A stretch of 64,000 nt of DNA from Pocillopora verrucosa (GCF_036669915.1 NC_089312.1:13872789-13936788), one strand, 5' to 3'. Counted from the first letter of the stretch, positions 22,701 to 36,192 are shown. Notes: a model not told the origin generated them from the sequence alone. Numbers and translations are program-made.

Positions 22701-24054
22701 AGTATTAGAGGCTCTCTTTTTATGCTTTTATAGGAAAAGTCAAGAATGGCATGCATAACAAGCATTGTCCATCAGACTGACCAGGTTCTTAGAAAATATG
22801 TCAGCAAGGTTATCTCTGAGGCAAAAGGTAGGTTTTAACAATAAGAAATTAAGAATTACATGCCACTTGTCATGTCAGGTTTAAAATAAAACTGGATCCA
22901 AACTGGAGGGAAGAGGATAGTTGTCTTCCTTCTGTGATATAAAAATTGCAGTTACTACAAATTATTCTGTTCTCCTGTTCAAATTCATTTGCATAATCCC
23001 AATAAAGGTATTTATGGGTTATTTTGTGTTTTTGTACATCACAAACACGTGCAAACATGCATTGCATATTGTTTTGACTCCATCACATAGAAATAATTTC
23101 AAAAAAATTGTAATATTAATGAACAAGTACCAGTAAGTTGTGATATAATTTGAATAATTGATGCTTTTAGTCATGAAAGTGTGTTAAACCGTAATTAATG
23201 TGGGACAGGTTTCACTTAGAGGATTCTCCTTCCAATTCCCAAATAAATTACAGTGGTTCATTCATGTTTTATTGCACTATGTTTACTTCATGTCAAGCTA
23301 AAAAAAAAAAACTTTCTCAGTAAACCAAACCGTTTCTGCTCGATTAACCTCACAATGATGTGCAGATAGAAGGGGGGAAATGTTTAATTTCTTAATACTG
23401 TCTGAGAGGGAGGTTATTCTATTATTTTATTATTATTTTTCTATATTTTAAGAAGGAAAAACTATCTGTTAGATCAGAAATAATCATATTTGAACAGTGG
23501 CAGCCATATGCAAGTATTCCAATACCTTGCAAATAATAATAATAATCGCAATAAAAATATTTATTGGTATTATTGTTAAAATTTTTATCTACTCTATGAC
23601 TGGTAAAATTGCTCTGTTTTCCTAAAATATTACCAATGCAGGAAGTGGAAAGGGGAAAAAAGAGCTTCAGTTCTTGGCAGCCCAGTTAAACAAGCAGAAG
23701 AAGGCATTTCTGGACAATCTACACAGCATCAAGAGCTATTCTGAATGCAGTGGCAAAGAGAAGAGGAGTCCAGCTTCTAAACAACACTTGCCTGGTGATA
23801 AAACAGAGATCACAAGGGACAGCTCTCGTGAAAGAACACTTGACACAGTTTGCAAGCAATCAGACACATCTGATGAAAAGCAAATTGCTCTTGTCCAAGG
23901 AAGTACCCCACATTTTAAAAACATTGTGGCTGGACAGTCAAGAATTGGTGATTCTAGATCACACTTTTGTCTCTGCTGCTTTCCAGATGTTGAAGATAAA
24001 GAAGAATTTAAGTCATATGTGGAAGAATTATTTAATGAAATTATTCAATCATAG
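19724..24054 (+). CDS. PSTK: L-seryl-tRNA(Sec) kinase (PSTK)
   Basis: Six exons (19724-20229, 20405-20493, 21394-21595, 22086-22161, 22734-22827, 23642-24054) join in frame to 459 residues. PSTK phosphorylates the serine on Ser-tRNA(Sec); SEPSECS then converts it to selenocysteinyl-tRNA, so the gene implies a selenoprotein pathway. The N-terminus has a P-loop, CGIPAAGKST (about residues 14-23), and a YDDLIPF block. Exon 2 gives ILVDDNMFYHSMRYEYVQLARK, almost the human LDDNFYYQSMRYEV block. Exon 3 gives GFAEVFLKCPLE and the following ETIH-like region, and exon 5 has HQTDQVLRKYVS. The third exon uses the second AG of a GGAAG acceptor, giving ARKYRAGF. The protein is about 110 residues longer than human PSTK, mostly from a polar Ser/Lys-rich C-terminal stretch and the linker ahead of exon 2. 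ATTAAA at 24095 may be the poly(A) signal. Confidence 0.93.
21055..21240. repeat. Foldback copy of the dispersed AATTTAGCATTAT / TAAATTGGCCACC repeat in PSTK intron 2
   Basis: TATTATGTAAATTGGCCACCTTAAAGAG and its reverse-complement-like partner CTCTTCGTGGTGGACAATTTAC form a palindrome. It belongs to the same family as the repeats at 9840 and 25081, recognised by the TGTAAATTNGCCACC arm next to AAAGAGTTT. Confidence 0.5.
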
Positions 24055-25080
24055 GACAGTGCTTTTAAAATTAGACAAATTATAGAATTCCAACATTAAA
24101 TAGGCCAACAGTTTTAAGCAAGAACTCAATACATGAAGTTTAAATTTTTAATGCTTGCCAAATTTTAATTATATTTCAAGTTTCTTCTGAGTTTTGTCCA
24201 ATGTTAAATGACTTTTAGTAATTATAAGTCTCCCAGAAAATGATGGATTTACAATGTTGCCAAATTTATCCAACCCTTGTTATTATGAAAAGTTGTGGCA
24301 TAGATCAGGAAAGAGAAAACTAAAAAGTTAACAAATGATACAACTTTGATTCTTAGGAAAAATTACTTTTTTAAATTGTCATATCACTGCTGGTTTCCCC
24401 CAAAAAGGTTCTTTTGTTTTCTTTTTATTTCAATTTAGTTTTCTTAAAAATTGATAATAGTTATTATGAGCATAAACACATGCTTGTTGAATATGAGATG
24501 ATTATAAGCAACTAACACATAGGACCATACACCTCACTGGCTGTCTATCATCTGGAGTTATGTAAATGTGAAAGTCAAAACCCCTCAACTCCCATAAGTG
24601 ACAAGACAGAATTTCTCCCTTACAATATTGATCCAACATCAAGCAGACAAGTGATGAGAAAATGAAAAATATTAATTAGGGGATTGTTGGTTGATACAAT
24701 ACCAAATTCTCCAAACTCACATCACAAGAATTGTATGGTAGACAGTAAGGAGAATTACTAATGAAGTCTTGGAGATGAAAAGATTAATAAATACTTTTAA
24801 CAATGTACATAAAAAACTTAGTGCTTCTGATTGGCTGAAAATCAGTGCATATTTCATTAACACAAGTCGCAAGACTTCGAAATTTAAGGTAGAAAATGAT
24901 TTTGTAAAGTGTAAATATCTCTAAGGTACCTACTTAGTATGCAAACCCTGCTCTGCATAGCTTAACATGATTTGCTAGTTAAGTGTAAAAGGATGACTTG
25001 GGGTATTGGCTTATTAAAGCCAAATTCCTAATCATGTTATTACCTAAACTAATTTATCATTTGCATCTACCTATAGGATG

Positions 25081-25302
25081 TAATTTAGTGTTAACAACTG
25101 AGTTGTAAATGTAAATTAGCCACCATAAAGGGTAAAAAAGCTGATGTTTCAAGCGTTAGTATTTTGTCAGAGCGATAGATGGAGGGCTCTGATGAATCGT
25201 CAACAAATCGCTCTGATGAAGGGCTAATGCTTGAAATGTCAGCTTTTTTACCCTTTATGGTGGCTAATTTACGTTTTCAACTCAGATGTTAACACTAAAT
25301 TA
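25081..25302. repeat. Large inverted repeat of the CTGAYGTTTCAAGCGTTAG family
   Basis: The left arm TAATTTAGTGTTAACAACTG...GTAAATTAGCCACCATAAAG is mirrored by the right arm CTTTATGGTGGCTAATTTAC...TTAACACTAAATTA. The centre carries GTCAGAGCGAT and its complement ATCGCTCTGATGAA. The structure is a near-complete hairpin of about 220 bp. Confidence 0.7.
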
Positions 25303-25425
25303 CCTGCTATACTCTCCCACCAATACAGCACCACAGTTTCTTTAGAACTTACTCCTTTATTCATTTACCTATAGCATGGACTCCTTTTACACCGGATTAA
25401 ACTATTTATTGATTAAAATAAACCC

Positions 25426-25590
25426 AGTTAGTTGGTTGGGTTCTACTGTAAAACTTGATCACGATGTTTTGAGGAGTCAAACTGGGAGCAATTTTTAGTT
25501 GGTTATAGTTAATTGGTTTTAGTTAGTTGGTTGGGTTCTACTGTAAAACTTGATCATGATGTTTTGAGGAGTTAAACTGGGAGCAATTCA
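25426..25590. repeat. Direct tandem duplication, unit about 95 bp
   Basis: AGTTAGTTGGTTGGGTTCTA followed by CTGTAAAACTTGATCAYGAT and GTTTTGAGGAGT starts at 25426 and again at 25521, with one or two base differences over about 67 bp. Extra GTTAGTTGG-like words fill the gap between the copies. Confidence 0.75.
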
Positions 25591-27130
25591 AAAACACTAC
25601 TGGAAGGAGACCCAGCCCTGATTGTTGAAAAAAAATGTTTGCGATATACAAACACCTACAACATCCAACAATAACTTGATAGGGTTAGGTTATGCATTTA
25701 TTCATCTCACAAACCCAACTATACTTTTAGGCCTGCTTTCTGCTCAAGTAGGATTCCCTTTTCATAAATATGTTAATATGCAGCTATTAATAATATAACC
25801 TGTTACTACTAACATTTATACTCTAGTTACTCTTAGGAAAATCAATTATTATAGGAATAATTATTAATGATAGAAAACCCTATTCACCCTCTCATTTGTA
25901 AGGAGTTTTGAAGGCCAGTTGGCTTTCTAGCTCTTATTGGTTCCCAACAGAATGACACTTCTATTGAGGTCCTATTGAGGATTTACACTGTATGTGCCTG
26001 ATATCTTTTGAAATTTTAAAAAAGTGAATATTCTATAATACTAAATGTTGGTGTTGGTCAATGCATTCCGACAACATTACATTGAAATCTGAAAAAATAT
26101 TTTTAACAATACCCAACATGTTGCTTACCCAGTAGGTTACTATTTTTTCTTGACTCAGTATGCATTCCAATATTTATCTCCAAGTCTATCACCCAGCTAG
26201 AATGTCAAGTACACATACTTTAGGTATATGACAAACTTTATCCTAAAATCAATTCACCTAGTGCATCCCTCTGGATTTTGTGTGAAAAATTATTAATAGG
26301 GAGCAATTCATACACTACTTGTTCTAAAAATTAAGTCATCTTCTTCTATTAAATATCAACTGGCATTACACAACATACTCGAAGCACACAAAACCCCAAG
26401 CCACAAGTAAAAAGTCAGATATGGAGAAAAGACAATGTAAACTCATAGATCTGCCAGACTAAGTATGAATTATCAGGAAGATAAAAATAATAATTATGGA
26501 TGATAAATATATATAAACTACGAATTTGAAGCAAAAGATGCTAAACAAAGATGGGGACTAGGATACCCCAATCAAACTAACATGTATTTCAGGGAAAACA
26601 AACTTTAAAGTGAAGTATGGAACAGGTGACTTCCAAGAAACACAAAATAATTATGATCATCAGTGTTCCTAGTCTTAAAGCTGATTATCTCTAAAGCGCC
26701 TGAAATAAAAACAAAAGAAAGGTAAGTTATTTTAAAACCCCTTTGGATGGAGTGTTCTAAAACTAAAACCCACTGAAAGTAATCACAAAAGCCAATCACA
26801 GCAAAGGAAGGGGCAATTGAGAACTAAAAGTAAAAACAAGCAAACTGTCTGAAGCACAAGAAAATACAACCAGGATGTGATTGGCTTTAATTTTGCATCT
26901 GACTGGCTAAGAAGGTGGCACTAGTTTTCTGGACCAGTCCTACATCAATGTAAAAACAAAACCAATTTGATTCTGGGTTACTTCTGTCACTCAATACATG
27001 TTGCTTGATCCTTATTGTATTATTCCAGTAATCATGCAATTTCAGTAAATAGGACTAGACTGTACATTCATTACATTTGTGATAACAGTGTTATATATAG
27101 CATGAAATTTGCCATGTTTTTCTTTTTTAC

Positions 27131-30100
27131 CTTCTTGCATTCTCAAGCATTTGTGCTTTCCTTTGATTAAGAAGTCTTTGCCTTTCCTCTGAATTTCGTG
27201 AAAATTTTATTTGAGGTGTAGTTGAAGTTTTCTGAAAGAAATAGTCTTGATTAAAAAAGAACAAACAAACACACTGGATTGCCCTGACTCACTGTCATGA
27301 CAAAAACACTCACTTCATTAGCATTCCCTGAAGAGGCAGTCTTCCCATCACTATCTGACTTAGCTTCCCTGTCCTCTTTCTCTGGTGCGTAGCTGACTCT
27401 TCCTTCCAAAATATTGGTGATAGTTGTATCAACACAGTGTGTCTGACCTTGAATAAAGAGAACATGCCATGCATTTAGGAGGGGTGGGCTAAAAAGGTAA
27501 GGAGATGTCAGACTATGGTTAGTTGTGTGCACTTCAGTTCTTCAGCTTACTTTGTAGCAATGAGCAATGACTGAAAAGCTACAATGTAGATGTAAGGTTT
27601 AAATCATTGCATTGTTCTACTCTGTACTTAAAATACTCCTTCTAACTGTGCAAGATGTAGTGATTAACTTCAAATGATGCACAATTGACATGAGTAACAA
27701 ACTTTATCTAGCTGTTAATATTAAACAATTTACAGCACTGATTAAACATGCAACATATTACTTCACAATAATATAACCAATGAGTGGAAAAAGTAGTTGG
27801 CACACCTCCCTTTACAAGGTGATCGACAACCCTCCAACGAACATAATAAACAGAAATTATAGCTTTTAATAAATCATTCATTAATGATTTACAGCACAGA
27901 CAAAACATTCAGAACAGTTTGTTAAATATCTAGCTAATCAAAATCTCTTGAAAAGATAAAACTGGAATCAAGTTCCATTTGTCTAATATATTACAAATTG
28001 GTTTCATGACAGAAATAGTTACTCAAATTTTGTAATTAAAACCAACTTACTCAAATCTCTTGATATAGCTGATGAGGGAACCTGAGGAAGTACTTCTCTA
28101 ACCTGTTGTACCATTCTTGCCAGCCTTGTGTTTCGACTTGTACTGTTCAGGGGCTGACTGGGAGGGGTGCTTCCATTTGGGGCTGACTTAGGTTCCTGAG
28201 ATTGGGGATTTTTATGAACTACAACACAACACACAAATAAATTATATTTAAAAGATGGGTTTTGTGAAAAGAATTTTTTTTAATTGTTTGAGCATCCAAA
28301 GTTCTTGCTGTCAAACTATAGAAAATGCTGTGACAAACTGGTAACCAGGCACAGTGGCCTGCCTGGAGCAAGACACATTGGTTGCATCATTGTGTTAAGT
28401 TTCTTGCACAAGATACTTTGAATTGCCTTCACAATGCTCCTCTGATCTCCATCCAGATGAATAAAATTGGTTCTATATGACTGTCTGTGAAAATCAGATG
28501 AATTGTTGGATAGAGGGGTGGCAGGGGGTTAACTTGCTATGAACTAGCACTCCATCCTGGAGGCATTATTCCTAGTCCGTCTATAATATAGCAACTGAAG
28601 ACAAGCAGCAAAAATTATGGGTCACTTTAGGCCTCTGAGACTTAACGTCACTGATGCTCTTTTAAAAGAAAAGGTATACCTGCTTCCAGGTCTTTTACAT
28701 CCTGAGCGGTGAAGCCTGTGGGTGTCAGCCCAGAGGAACTAGCCATGTACTGCAGTATCAAGAACAAACGTTATCATGCAATGAATGCCAAATTGTGTAC
28801 TCTTGTCACTGAAAAAAACTTGTAGACAATCTATAAAACCATGGGCGCTGAAAATCTAGTCACAATTTCTATAAATGTCACAAAATGGTACTTTCTGTGT
28901 TGCCATTCAACTTCTGGTCATTGTCAAGTATTGAGGTTGAAATTAATGATTTTCTCTGTCACTGTCACTCACATCTACCTACAGATGATTAGTTGAAATT
29001 GATGCATTCTGGCATAACCTCCTTGGTGCATTTTAGCCATCATTACATGCATTTTGAAATCGCTGGTGATCCTTGCAATCTGATCGGCTCTCATTGGAGA
29101 AATTTATCCATGAATTACATCATGTTAAAAATGGGTTAGGGTAAATATAACTTACATGCAATGTAGGAAACCATGCTTTGAGAATTTCAAACAACTGAGT
29201 CCAACTCTTTTGCCAAATTTCTTTTGCTGTATTTTGGTAGTAATTTAGGAATAAAAAATAAATATAAGACCAGGGTGGAGGAGTGTCACACCTTCTGTAT
29301 ATCACTGGAAATGTCTTCTGCTTTGGATTCTACTTTGGATTCTACTGGAGGAAGAAATCTGCAAAAAAGTATTAAAAAAGGTTTCTGATCATCCACAGGA
29401 TTTTGGGGAAAAAAGATAAATTAGAAGGTACTGATATTGATTGTCATGAATGAAAATATCTATGGCATAAAACAACAAAAAGATTTTAAAGATATGAATA
29501 TGTTTTATTAGCAATCAAGAGCTGGTGCAATAATATTTCTCTTGTATGCTAGAATAGGAATCTGCTATATGAGCAGAAAACTCAACCAGAATAATTAATT
29601 AAAGTTATAACAAAAAGGCTTCATTTCACTGGGAGCTCATCAGGATCGATCCCTAACGAGTAAGCCCTTTTTTAAAGCAAAGAGAATCAGAGGGAGTTAA
29701 CCCAAATTATCTTTGTTACTCCCCCTTACTGATGCAGCACCACTGTTTCTTTAAAAATAAATTATACCCTCATTGTGGGACACTGGCCCCTGAAGGAACT
29801 CACCTTATATTGTAAAGTGTATATGGTACAAACAAAGACCAAGAAAAGTCCTGCCACCAACCACTTCCTAAAACATGCTATCAAAAAGAGAAACAGTTTT
29901 AAAAACTTTTCTTTATATCATTGTCTTATTATTATAATAGCATTCCTTTATGATAAACAAGTTTTGGTGGATTTGAAATAGAAGAGCAACCAGGACTTGA
30001 AATTCATCTTTCCATAAAAGGCCATTCTTTGAGCAAAAGTCAATCTTAAAATCTGAAGCTTTTGGCTTTCAGTCTAAACTTAATGTTTGTTTCATTACTT

Positions 30101-33100
30101 ATCTGAAGCTGAAAACTGTACGTTTATAATATTAGTTGATTGTTTATCTCAAACTGACAGCCAAAAACTTAATTGTCAGTGTGCTGAGTTTTCCTTTTCT
30201 TAACTTATAAATAACTAACCAAAGGAAACAATTTATCAGAAAAGGCCTTTTGTAACAGTTGGTCAAGTGACCTACAAATGGTAAGCTGGGGTTGTGTTAA
30301 CTCAAGAAATGAAAATATCATATTCTACTTAGAAAACAGTCAGAATGCAAATATATTCTGTATTTACCAGCACATATGTTGCACCCATGCATGGGCTGCT
30401 CCACAGATTTTTGATTAATTTTCGTGGAAAAAAAAAATTAGTGAATTGCAATCAGAGGTCACGTAGCTGTTGTAATGAAACCAATTACCAATTAAAGTAA
30501 TTTTAAAGTGATGTTTGTTTTGAAATAATAGAGAAGTACAACAATTTGAAAAAAACTTTACTGATGCTGGTGTCAAAATGCTTCAATAGTGTATACTAAG
30601 CTGTACCCCAAGTTTCATCCCTTTTTTTCAAATAAAAACCTGTGGCCTATCCATGGGTAAATAATGTATTTGAGGCAAAATATTGATAGGAGAGCATAAT
30701 CCTCTAATGCAAATCCTTCTACTTTCTAAAAGCTACCAAAACTCTCTTTAGTGGAAAATTTTCAGAATGCCCACATATCTAAGATTATAGAAAGTAATAG
30801 AAAATCCTAAGAAGTTTACTTCCAGAACCACCCACTGTAAGTTACAATTTCAAAACTATTTAACTGAGTGAGAATACAAACTCACAGGGGGTATTGGGAC
30901 AAAAAGAGGGCGTCTCACTGTGATTACTGCCTGCAAAAATCAAAAAATTATATCATTAGGAAGGTATTTGAAGATAAACACAAATACTGGAATACTGGAA
31001 CTAAAAGAAAAACACACTTCTCCCTAATCTTCCAAGACCTTGGAAAATAAATTTTTAACTGTACATTACTTTTGCAAGAATTCCGAACCATTTCCATGAT
31101 ATTACCCATCAGTAACTAGAATTGTGTTAATCTCAGTTATTGAGGTAAAATTTATTCAAAGACAGAGAAGATATTGCCAGTAATACCACTTACAGGTAAT
31201 ACAGTGCTGCTAAACTGGAAACACCATGAGCTGTAACAGTAAGGAAAACCAAACAAACTTTGTCAGAAATGCATCAAATTATTCATCAGTCACATTTTGA
31301 ACTTATCAAGTTGACAGTCAATGTGGGTAATTATCATGACAAAATGCCAATGCCACAATCCTGGCCCCAATAGCCAATAATTCATGAAGAACTAAGCTTA
31401 AATTGCGATAAGCTTTTACATAGTAAATAAACACAAAACATAAATAAACACCACTAAAATATATAATTTGGTTGAAACTTAACTACATTAAGTTTCAAGC
31501 CTTAGAAAGGTACTAAATATGCAGTAAAATGTTGGGTGTTATTACTTTACACACTATGATAGCAGCTGAATTACTTTGTGAACTTCACTTTTGGTCAACA
31601 AGGAACTGAATGAAAATAAAACTGCTCATCTAAAAAGTGTAAAATTTCTTTAAAAGTACTTAATCATTGTTAATAGCAAAAAATACATTGTCTGTTAACA
31701 GTTTTAGGTCTAAGGTACTCAGTAGTTTTTAATATTCTACTGTACTAGTTTTTATTCAGAATTTATATTTTTGTATTATGTGAAGCTCTTAGATTTTTAA
31801 CATTATTATAGTTATTATTATTTTTAGAGTTTGTGTGATGTTGTGTGATTTTACAGACTCAATAGATTTAGATTTAGATTAAGATTAAGAAAAACTGTAT
31901 GATACATACTTGAATTTTAAAAGGCCTCTCTTTCCATTGGTTATTTTTTCCTCTGGAAATGCCAGAAGAGGAAAGTCAGACCCTAAACAAAAGAAAAAAA
32001 ACTATAATTGCAACAACAATAGATATACAATGAAATAAGGATCAAACTATTGCCACTATAAGTTAGAAACATTTCTTTAACTTCAAATAACATTTTGATT
32101 GCTACAGATGCTGTTAGTTAGAAAAAAATATTCTCGATCTAAGTGTTTGATTACAGGGAAAAAAGATAATTTGAAGGCAAATGCATCAATACCATCACCT
32201 GAGTGGGAACTATTCCTCTTCTAATTTCATAGAAAAGGTTGTGGTTATTCATCGTGGTGAATAACAATAAAAGCTAAGTTTTTCATTTGCCTCACGATGT
32301 AGTCACATGTGATGTAGATCCCATCACACGTGACTACATCATGAGACAAATGAAAAACTTAGCTTTTATCACTCCCCTTTTCAAGTTAAGTTCATCCTGC
32401 TCACAAAGGATTTGAACCCTTAAACCCTTAAGAGTGACGCTTTCTTATTTCTCCTTGCAGTATTACCCTTGAATTAAAAGTTAAGGGAGAAAAAAGGAAA
32501 ATAAATTCAAGAAGCTTCTGATTGTCAAACAAATTCTCCTTGCCAGTACCAGTGCAGAGAATATGAATGCTAATGTTAGGGTGCAAAAGGGTACATACAA
32601 AAAAAGCTTAATATACTCCTAATAATATCCCTCATATCACAGCCTCCCTTACACTTCTTGTCTAATCAGGGGCATTAAAACTGAAAATGTAATAAAAACT
32701 TTTTCAAAGTACACCAATTTAAAACTTTCAGTACATAATTTTTCTAAATTGGTTCCCAATTTTTCAACTAAGACCCTTGTGCACAGTGGCTCCCTGTATA
32801 TAAATGTTTCTTATTAAGTTAACACATCCAGTGATAATCAAACTTTCTTGTGACAAAAAGCTGAAATCCGAAAAAGTCAATAGTATTTTTGTTATTCCTT
32901 ATTTTCTATAAATTATTATTAATACAACTCTAAATAAACGAGGATTGTGCAGTATCATTCCAACACTTTTAGAGCACAAAAGAAGTAAGTGACACATTGT
33001 AGAGTTGAGCTTCTCCAAAAAATCCTTTACACCCTATTTTACACACAACACCAAAACTACATTAAATCAACTACACCTGTAGCTCTTACCCTGTAAGTAC

Positions 33101-36100
33101 TCTTTAATCTCTCTGTCTACATTTTCTCTTTGTTTGTCAGCACTAAATTCTTGATACCCTAGGACCCACTTTAAAAGCCATGGACAATCACATCTGCTGT
33201 ATGGCTGGAAAATATCACAAGGTCTTTGCTGAATACAACATTTCACTGCAGATATCAATTAACTTGTAGGTGATAGTTTGTCTAATGATATAGAGTCATT
33301 ATCAGTAGTAGTAATAGTAGTATATGGCTTCATTTATTTCAACTACTTCTGCCAGGCAATGGGGTCGAGTCACCACAGTAACAAAGGTTTAAAATTTCAG
33401 TCAGCTCTGTAACCACTTGCAGTATAAGCTTTAAACAGCACTAATCACAGACCGAAAAAGTCCACAAACAAATTGTCAAGCTAGTTTGTGAATCAGATTC
33501 AAATGTGGCATGTTCCAGCCATCAGTCCAGATACTGGTCAGCAAAATCACTTGAAAGTTTATAGAAAGAGTGAAACTTTATCTTTTTAATCAGAAATTAA
33601 TAATAAAGATATTTCTCAATTTTGTTTACTTTTTATTTTTGTCTTAAAGTAACAAGCCCCCTCCCAATTGTCTGAGCTGAATTTTAAGACTGAAACTCAG
33701 TCATTAAGACAACTTATAGGTCAGACTAACCATAACACTAGGAAGTATTGTTTCAACGGCAACATTATCCAGGCATGTAACATGATTGGTGACAACAAGC
33801 TGTAAAGAATAAATGAAAAACATGTACACCACAGTTAATTGTCCTTTTGTTCAAGAACTTTTAAGTTTGCAGTTTTTGAGATGATGACATTCTGTTCTCA
33901 TTCTCAGAGTAATTTAGCTTTCTAGAAGTTATTAAATAAAACACAGTGATAAGTTATCGACAGGGCACTCATCCATTATCTATATGACCCTGTAAACTAT
34001 GGTGGGGAGCAAGTTTTGTAGACTAATCACAGCATGAACACAAGCAAAACCAATGAAATACTGGATTTCTTTTGATGCCAAAACACAAACAGTTCTTAGC
34101 AAATAAGCAATGTTGAAGAATCTTTATTAGTACCTTATGCTGATCTTTATTAAAGTTTTCAAATCCCTCATGGGTTACAGCAATCCCTAATATCTTACTA
34201 GATACTCTGAGAAGAATCCTACAAAATCAAAAGGAACACAATTTTAGCTTCTCATGTTAAGGCCTTTAAGCACATCTAGTTTATTAAAATAATTTTGTAA
34301 TACTAGTGATCATTAAATACTAGTATTTTAATACTAGTGATCATTAAAATAACTCATCTAATTAATTTCACATTGAGCTGGAACATATAATATTTTGGTA
34401 ATGGTAATGCTTGTAAACATATTTAAAAAGTATTGGATCATTTCAAGCATGTCAAAAGACAATCATTTCTATTTGATTGGTAGTCTTTCAAGACACATCC
34501 TAGTTCTTTGGCACCAGCATTTTTTTTTTTGAATAAAGACTCTGTCTTTACTTCACACTATATATGCATACCTGCATATGTTTACTCACTCATTTGTGAC
34601 AGTCAAGTTTAGACACCACCTCAATACCATTTCTTCACTTTAATTTTCCAGATATGTAAATTTCATAGGTATGTAAAAACAATGCGCAAAGCATTTGAAA
34701 AGCAGGTCCAATTTATACACCTGTACTGACTTCATTGTATTTAAAGCTTGAAGAGTGATAAAAAAAGTGGTAATAGAAACAGATATTTCTTGCATCCCTA
34801 CTATTCAAGGAAATGAGAGAGGAGGGGTGCACTTACCCTAGAGGGGTGCTTGTTTGACATTGTGGTACAGGCGGGTGACAATTATTGAGTGGACGACATT
34901 TATTAGAGCATTGGCATATATTCAAGGAGATACAGCATATGTGAAAGCTTGCACTCATGCATGCAGTTTTCAAGCTTTAATTGGAATTTGTGGTTAAACC
35001 TGACCACACATGAATTTTAATCTCAGGCCTCTTTAGGAGCAGCTGTACAGTGACATAGTTTCTCACCTCCTTATTATTGATCCTTTGGGTAACACTGTCA
35101 ACATAAGAAGGAGCTGAAGTCCAAAGAAGATTCTAAATATCACAAGCAGGAGGCCACATGGAATGTATAACAATAGTGGTAATGGTCCTCCACCACCTGG
35201 CAGCCTAGAATCAAACAAACAAAACAATAACTTCATGTAATAATTATTTAACAAGTGAAATTGCCCCCTTTGCACTTCTCCCTAAGGTCCATAGCCCTAC
35301 ATGAAGCTCCATTGCTGCAAAGTATGGTTGAGTTGCCCCAATCACGAAGTCAAGTCACTCTCAATCAGTTTTTGCTTCCTTCTCGGGGTAGACTCTTGTG
35401 AAGGCACTCATCGTTTGAAGGTTTGATACTCAGGCTGTTGACCTTCCAAGCTTTGAAACTTATATCAAGATATGTTTAAAAACTTATACTTAGGTCATAA
35501 GTTGGGAGGGATATAACAATGATATGGAGTAATAGAACGTGGGGAAACTTTGCTAGGGGGTGACGTCACATACAAATAATAATCGTAATAGTCTAATTTT
35601 TGGCTCAATTGACTCAAAATTGATAAGGTCATACATTTACATATTAGAGGACAGACTATTGAAAAATATTGTCACCAGATAACAAGTGCTTCTAGCTGTG
35701 AGTTAACATAACAAACATATATTAGTAGGCTCCATGTATTTGTTTATTGTAAGGAAATATGATCGCAAAGGAAATTTACAAAGTATATGATACTTTGAAG
35801 TGACAACTTGATTTTCAAAAGTTAGCGCTTTTACTCCCAGCAACTCAGTAGTCACTCTCCTTTCTGTTAGCCAGTCTTCTAAAAGTGTTATTTACAGGAA
35901 TTTGGTTCTGAGCTCGAGATCTACTGTTGTGTTCTTTAGGTTGATGCTTTCATCTTTTTATATATCTATTATCACAGTGTTGTCCTAAAAATAATAGCTG
36001 TAGTAAATGCCTGTCTAATTTAGTGTCCATAAATGTGAATCTATATCAAAGTCTCGTTCTTTATATACGAGGAATTTCCCTTGTATTATTCTAAACTTCG

Positions 36101-36192
36101 TACAGGTTTAACTTGAAATAATATGATCAATACTTGATGCCATTTTACCTGTCACGATCCAGTAAGTCCGTAAGTCTCAAATCTAAGGCCAT
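27131..36192 (-). CDS. AUP1: AUP1 lipid droplet-regulating VLDL assembly factor (ancient ubiquitous protein 1)
   Basis: At least 14 minus-strand exons: 36192-36149, 35204-35067, 34218-34134, 33799-33727, 33245-33090, 31982-31910, 31230-31194, 30930-30882, 29867-29804, 29358-29292, 28749-28680, 28218-28051, 27447-27314 and 27231-27131. They give about 419 codons; human AUP1 has 410. AUP1 sits in the ER and on lipid droplets and recruits the E2 enzyme UBE2G2 for ER-associated degradation. A membrane hairpin is in exon 2 (LLLYIPCGLLLVIFRIFFGL). An acyltransferase-like motif NHVTCLD (family NHxxxD) is in exon 4, and FPEEKITNGKRGLLKF in exon 6 is nearly the human sequence. WSLFVPYTLYNIR is in exon 9. 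A CUE domain spans exons 12-13 (VREVLPQVPSSAISRDL, TITNILEGRVSY), and the UBE2G2-binding helix is in exon 14 (RQRLLNQRKAQMLENARR). The last short exon is not placed. Exons 4 and 8 stay in frame only with the downstream of two GT sites 4 bp apart. Confidence 0.92.
28500..28570. repeat. Short SINE-tail-like remnant in an AUP1 intron
   Basis: GGGTTAACTTGCTATGAACT followed by AGCACTCCATCCTGGAGG resembles the 'cctgcgatggactagcatcccatccaggg' tails seen in many marine-invertebrate SINEs. Only this end is visible, so the assignment is tentative. Confidence 0.35.
32266..32370. repeat. Near-perfect palindrome of about 105 bp in an AUP1 intron
   Basis: AATAAAAGCTAAGTTTTTCA, then TTTGCCTCACGATGTAGTCA on the left, pairs with TGACTACATCATGAGACAAA and TGAAAAACTTAGCTTTTATC on the right. 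A short GATGTAGATCCCATC loop separates the arms. It looks like a small foldback element. Confidence 0.75.

Larger units (their letters stand above)
24055..27130. other. Spacer between PSTK and the last AUP1 exon seen
   Basis: About 3 kb with repeats but no well-supported exon. The terminal AUP1 exon, only a few codons by comparison with the human protein, should be here. One weak candidate is an acceptor at about 26830 (minus) leading to a ten-residue end, but it does not match the family's RRRF ending. Confidence 0.45.

Noticed and set aside
26790-26830. Possible last AUP1 exon after an acceptor at about 26830 (minus)
   Set aside because: It would give the ending SSQLPLPLL, unlike the RRRF/RRRY ending of the family; left unplaced.
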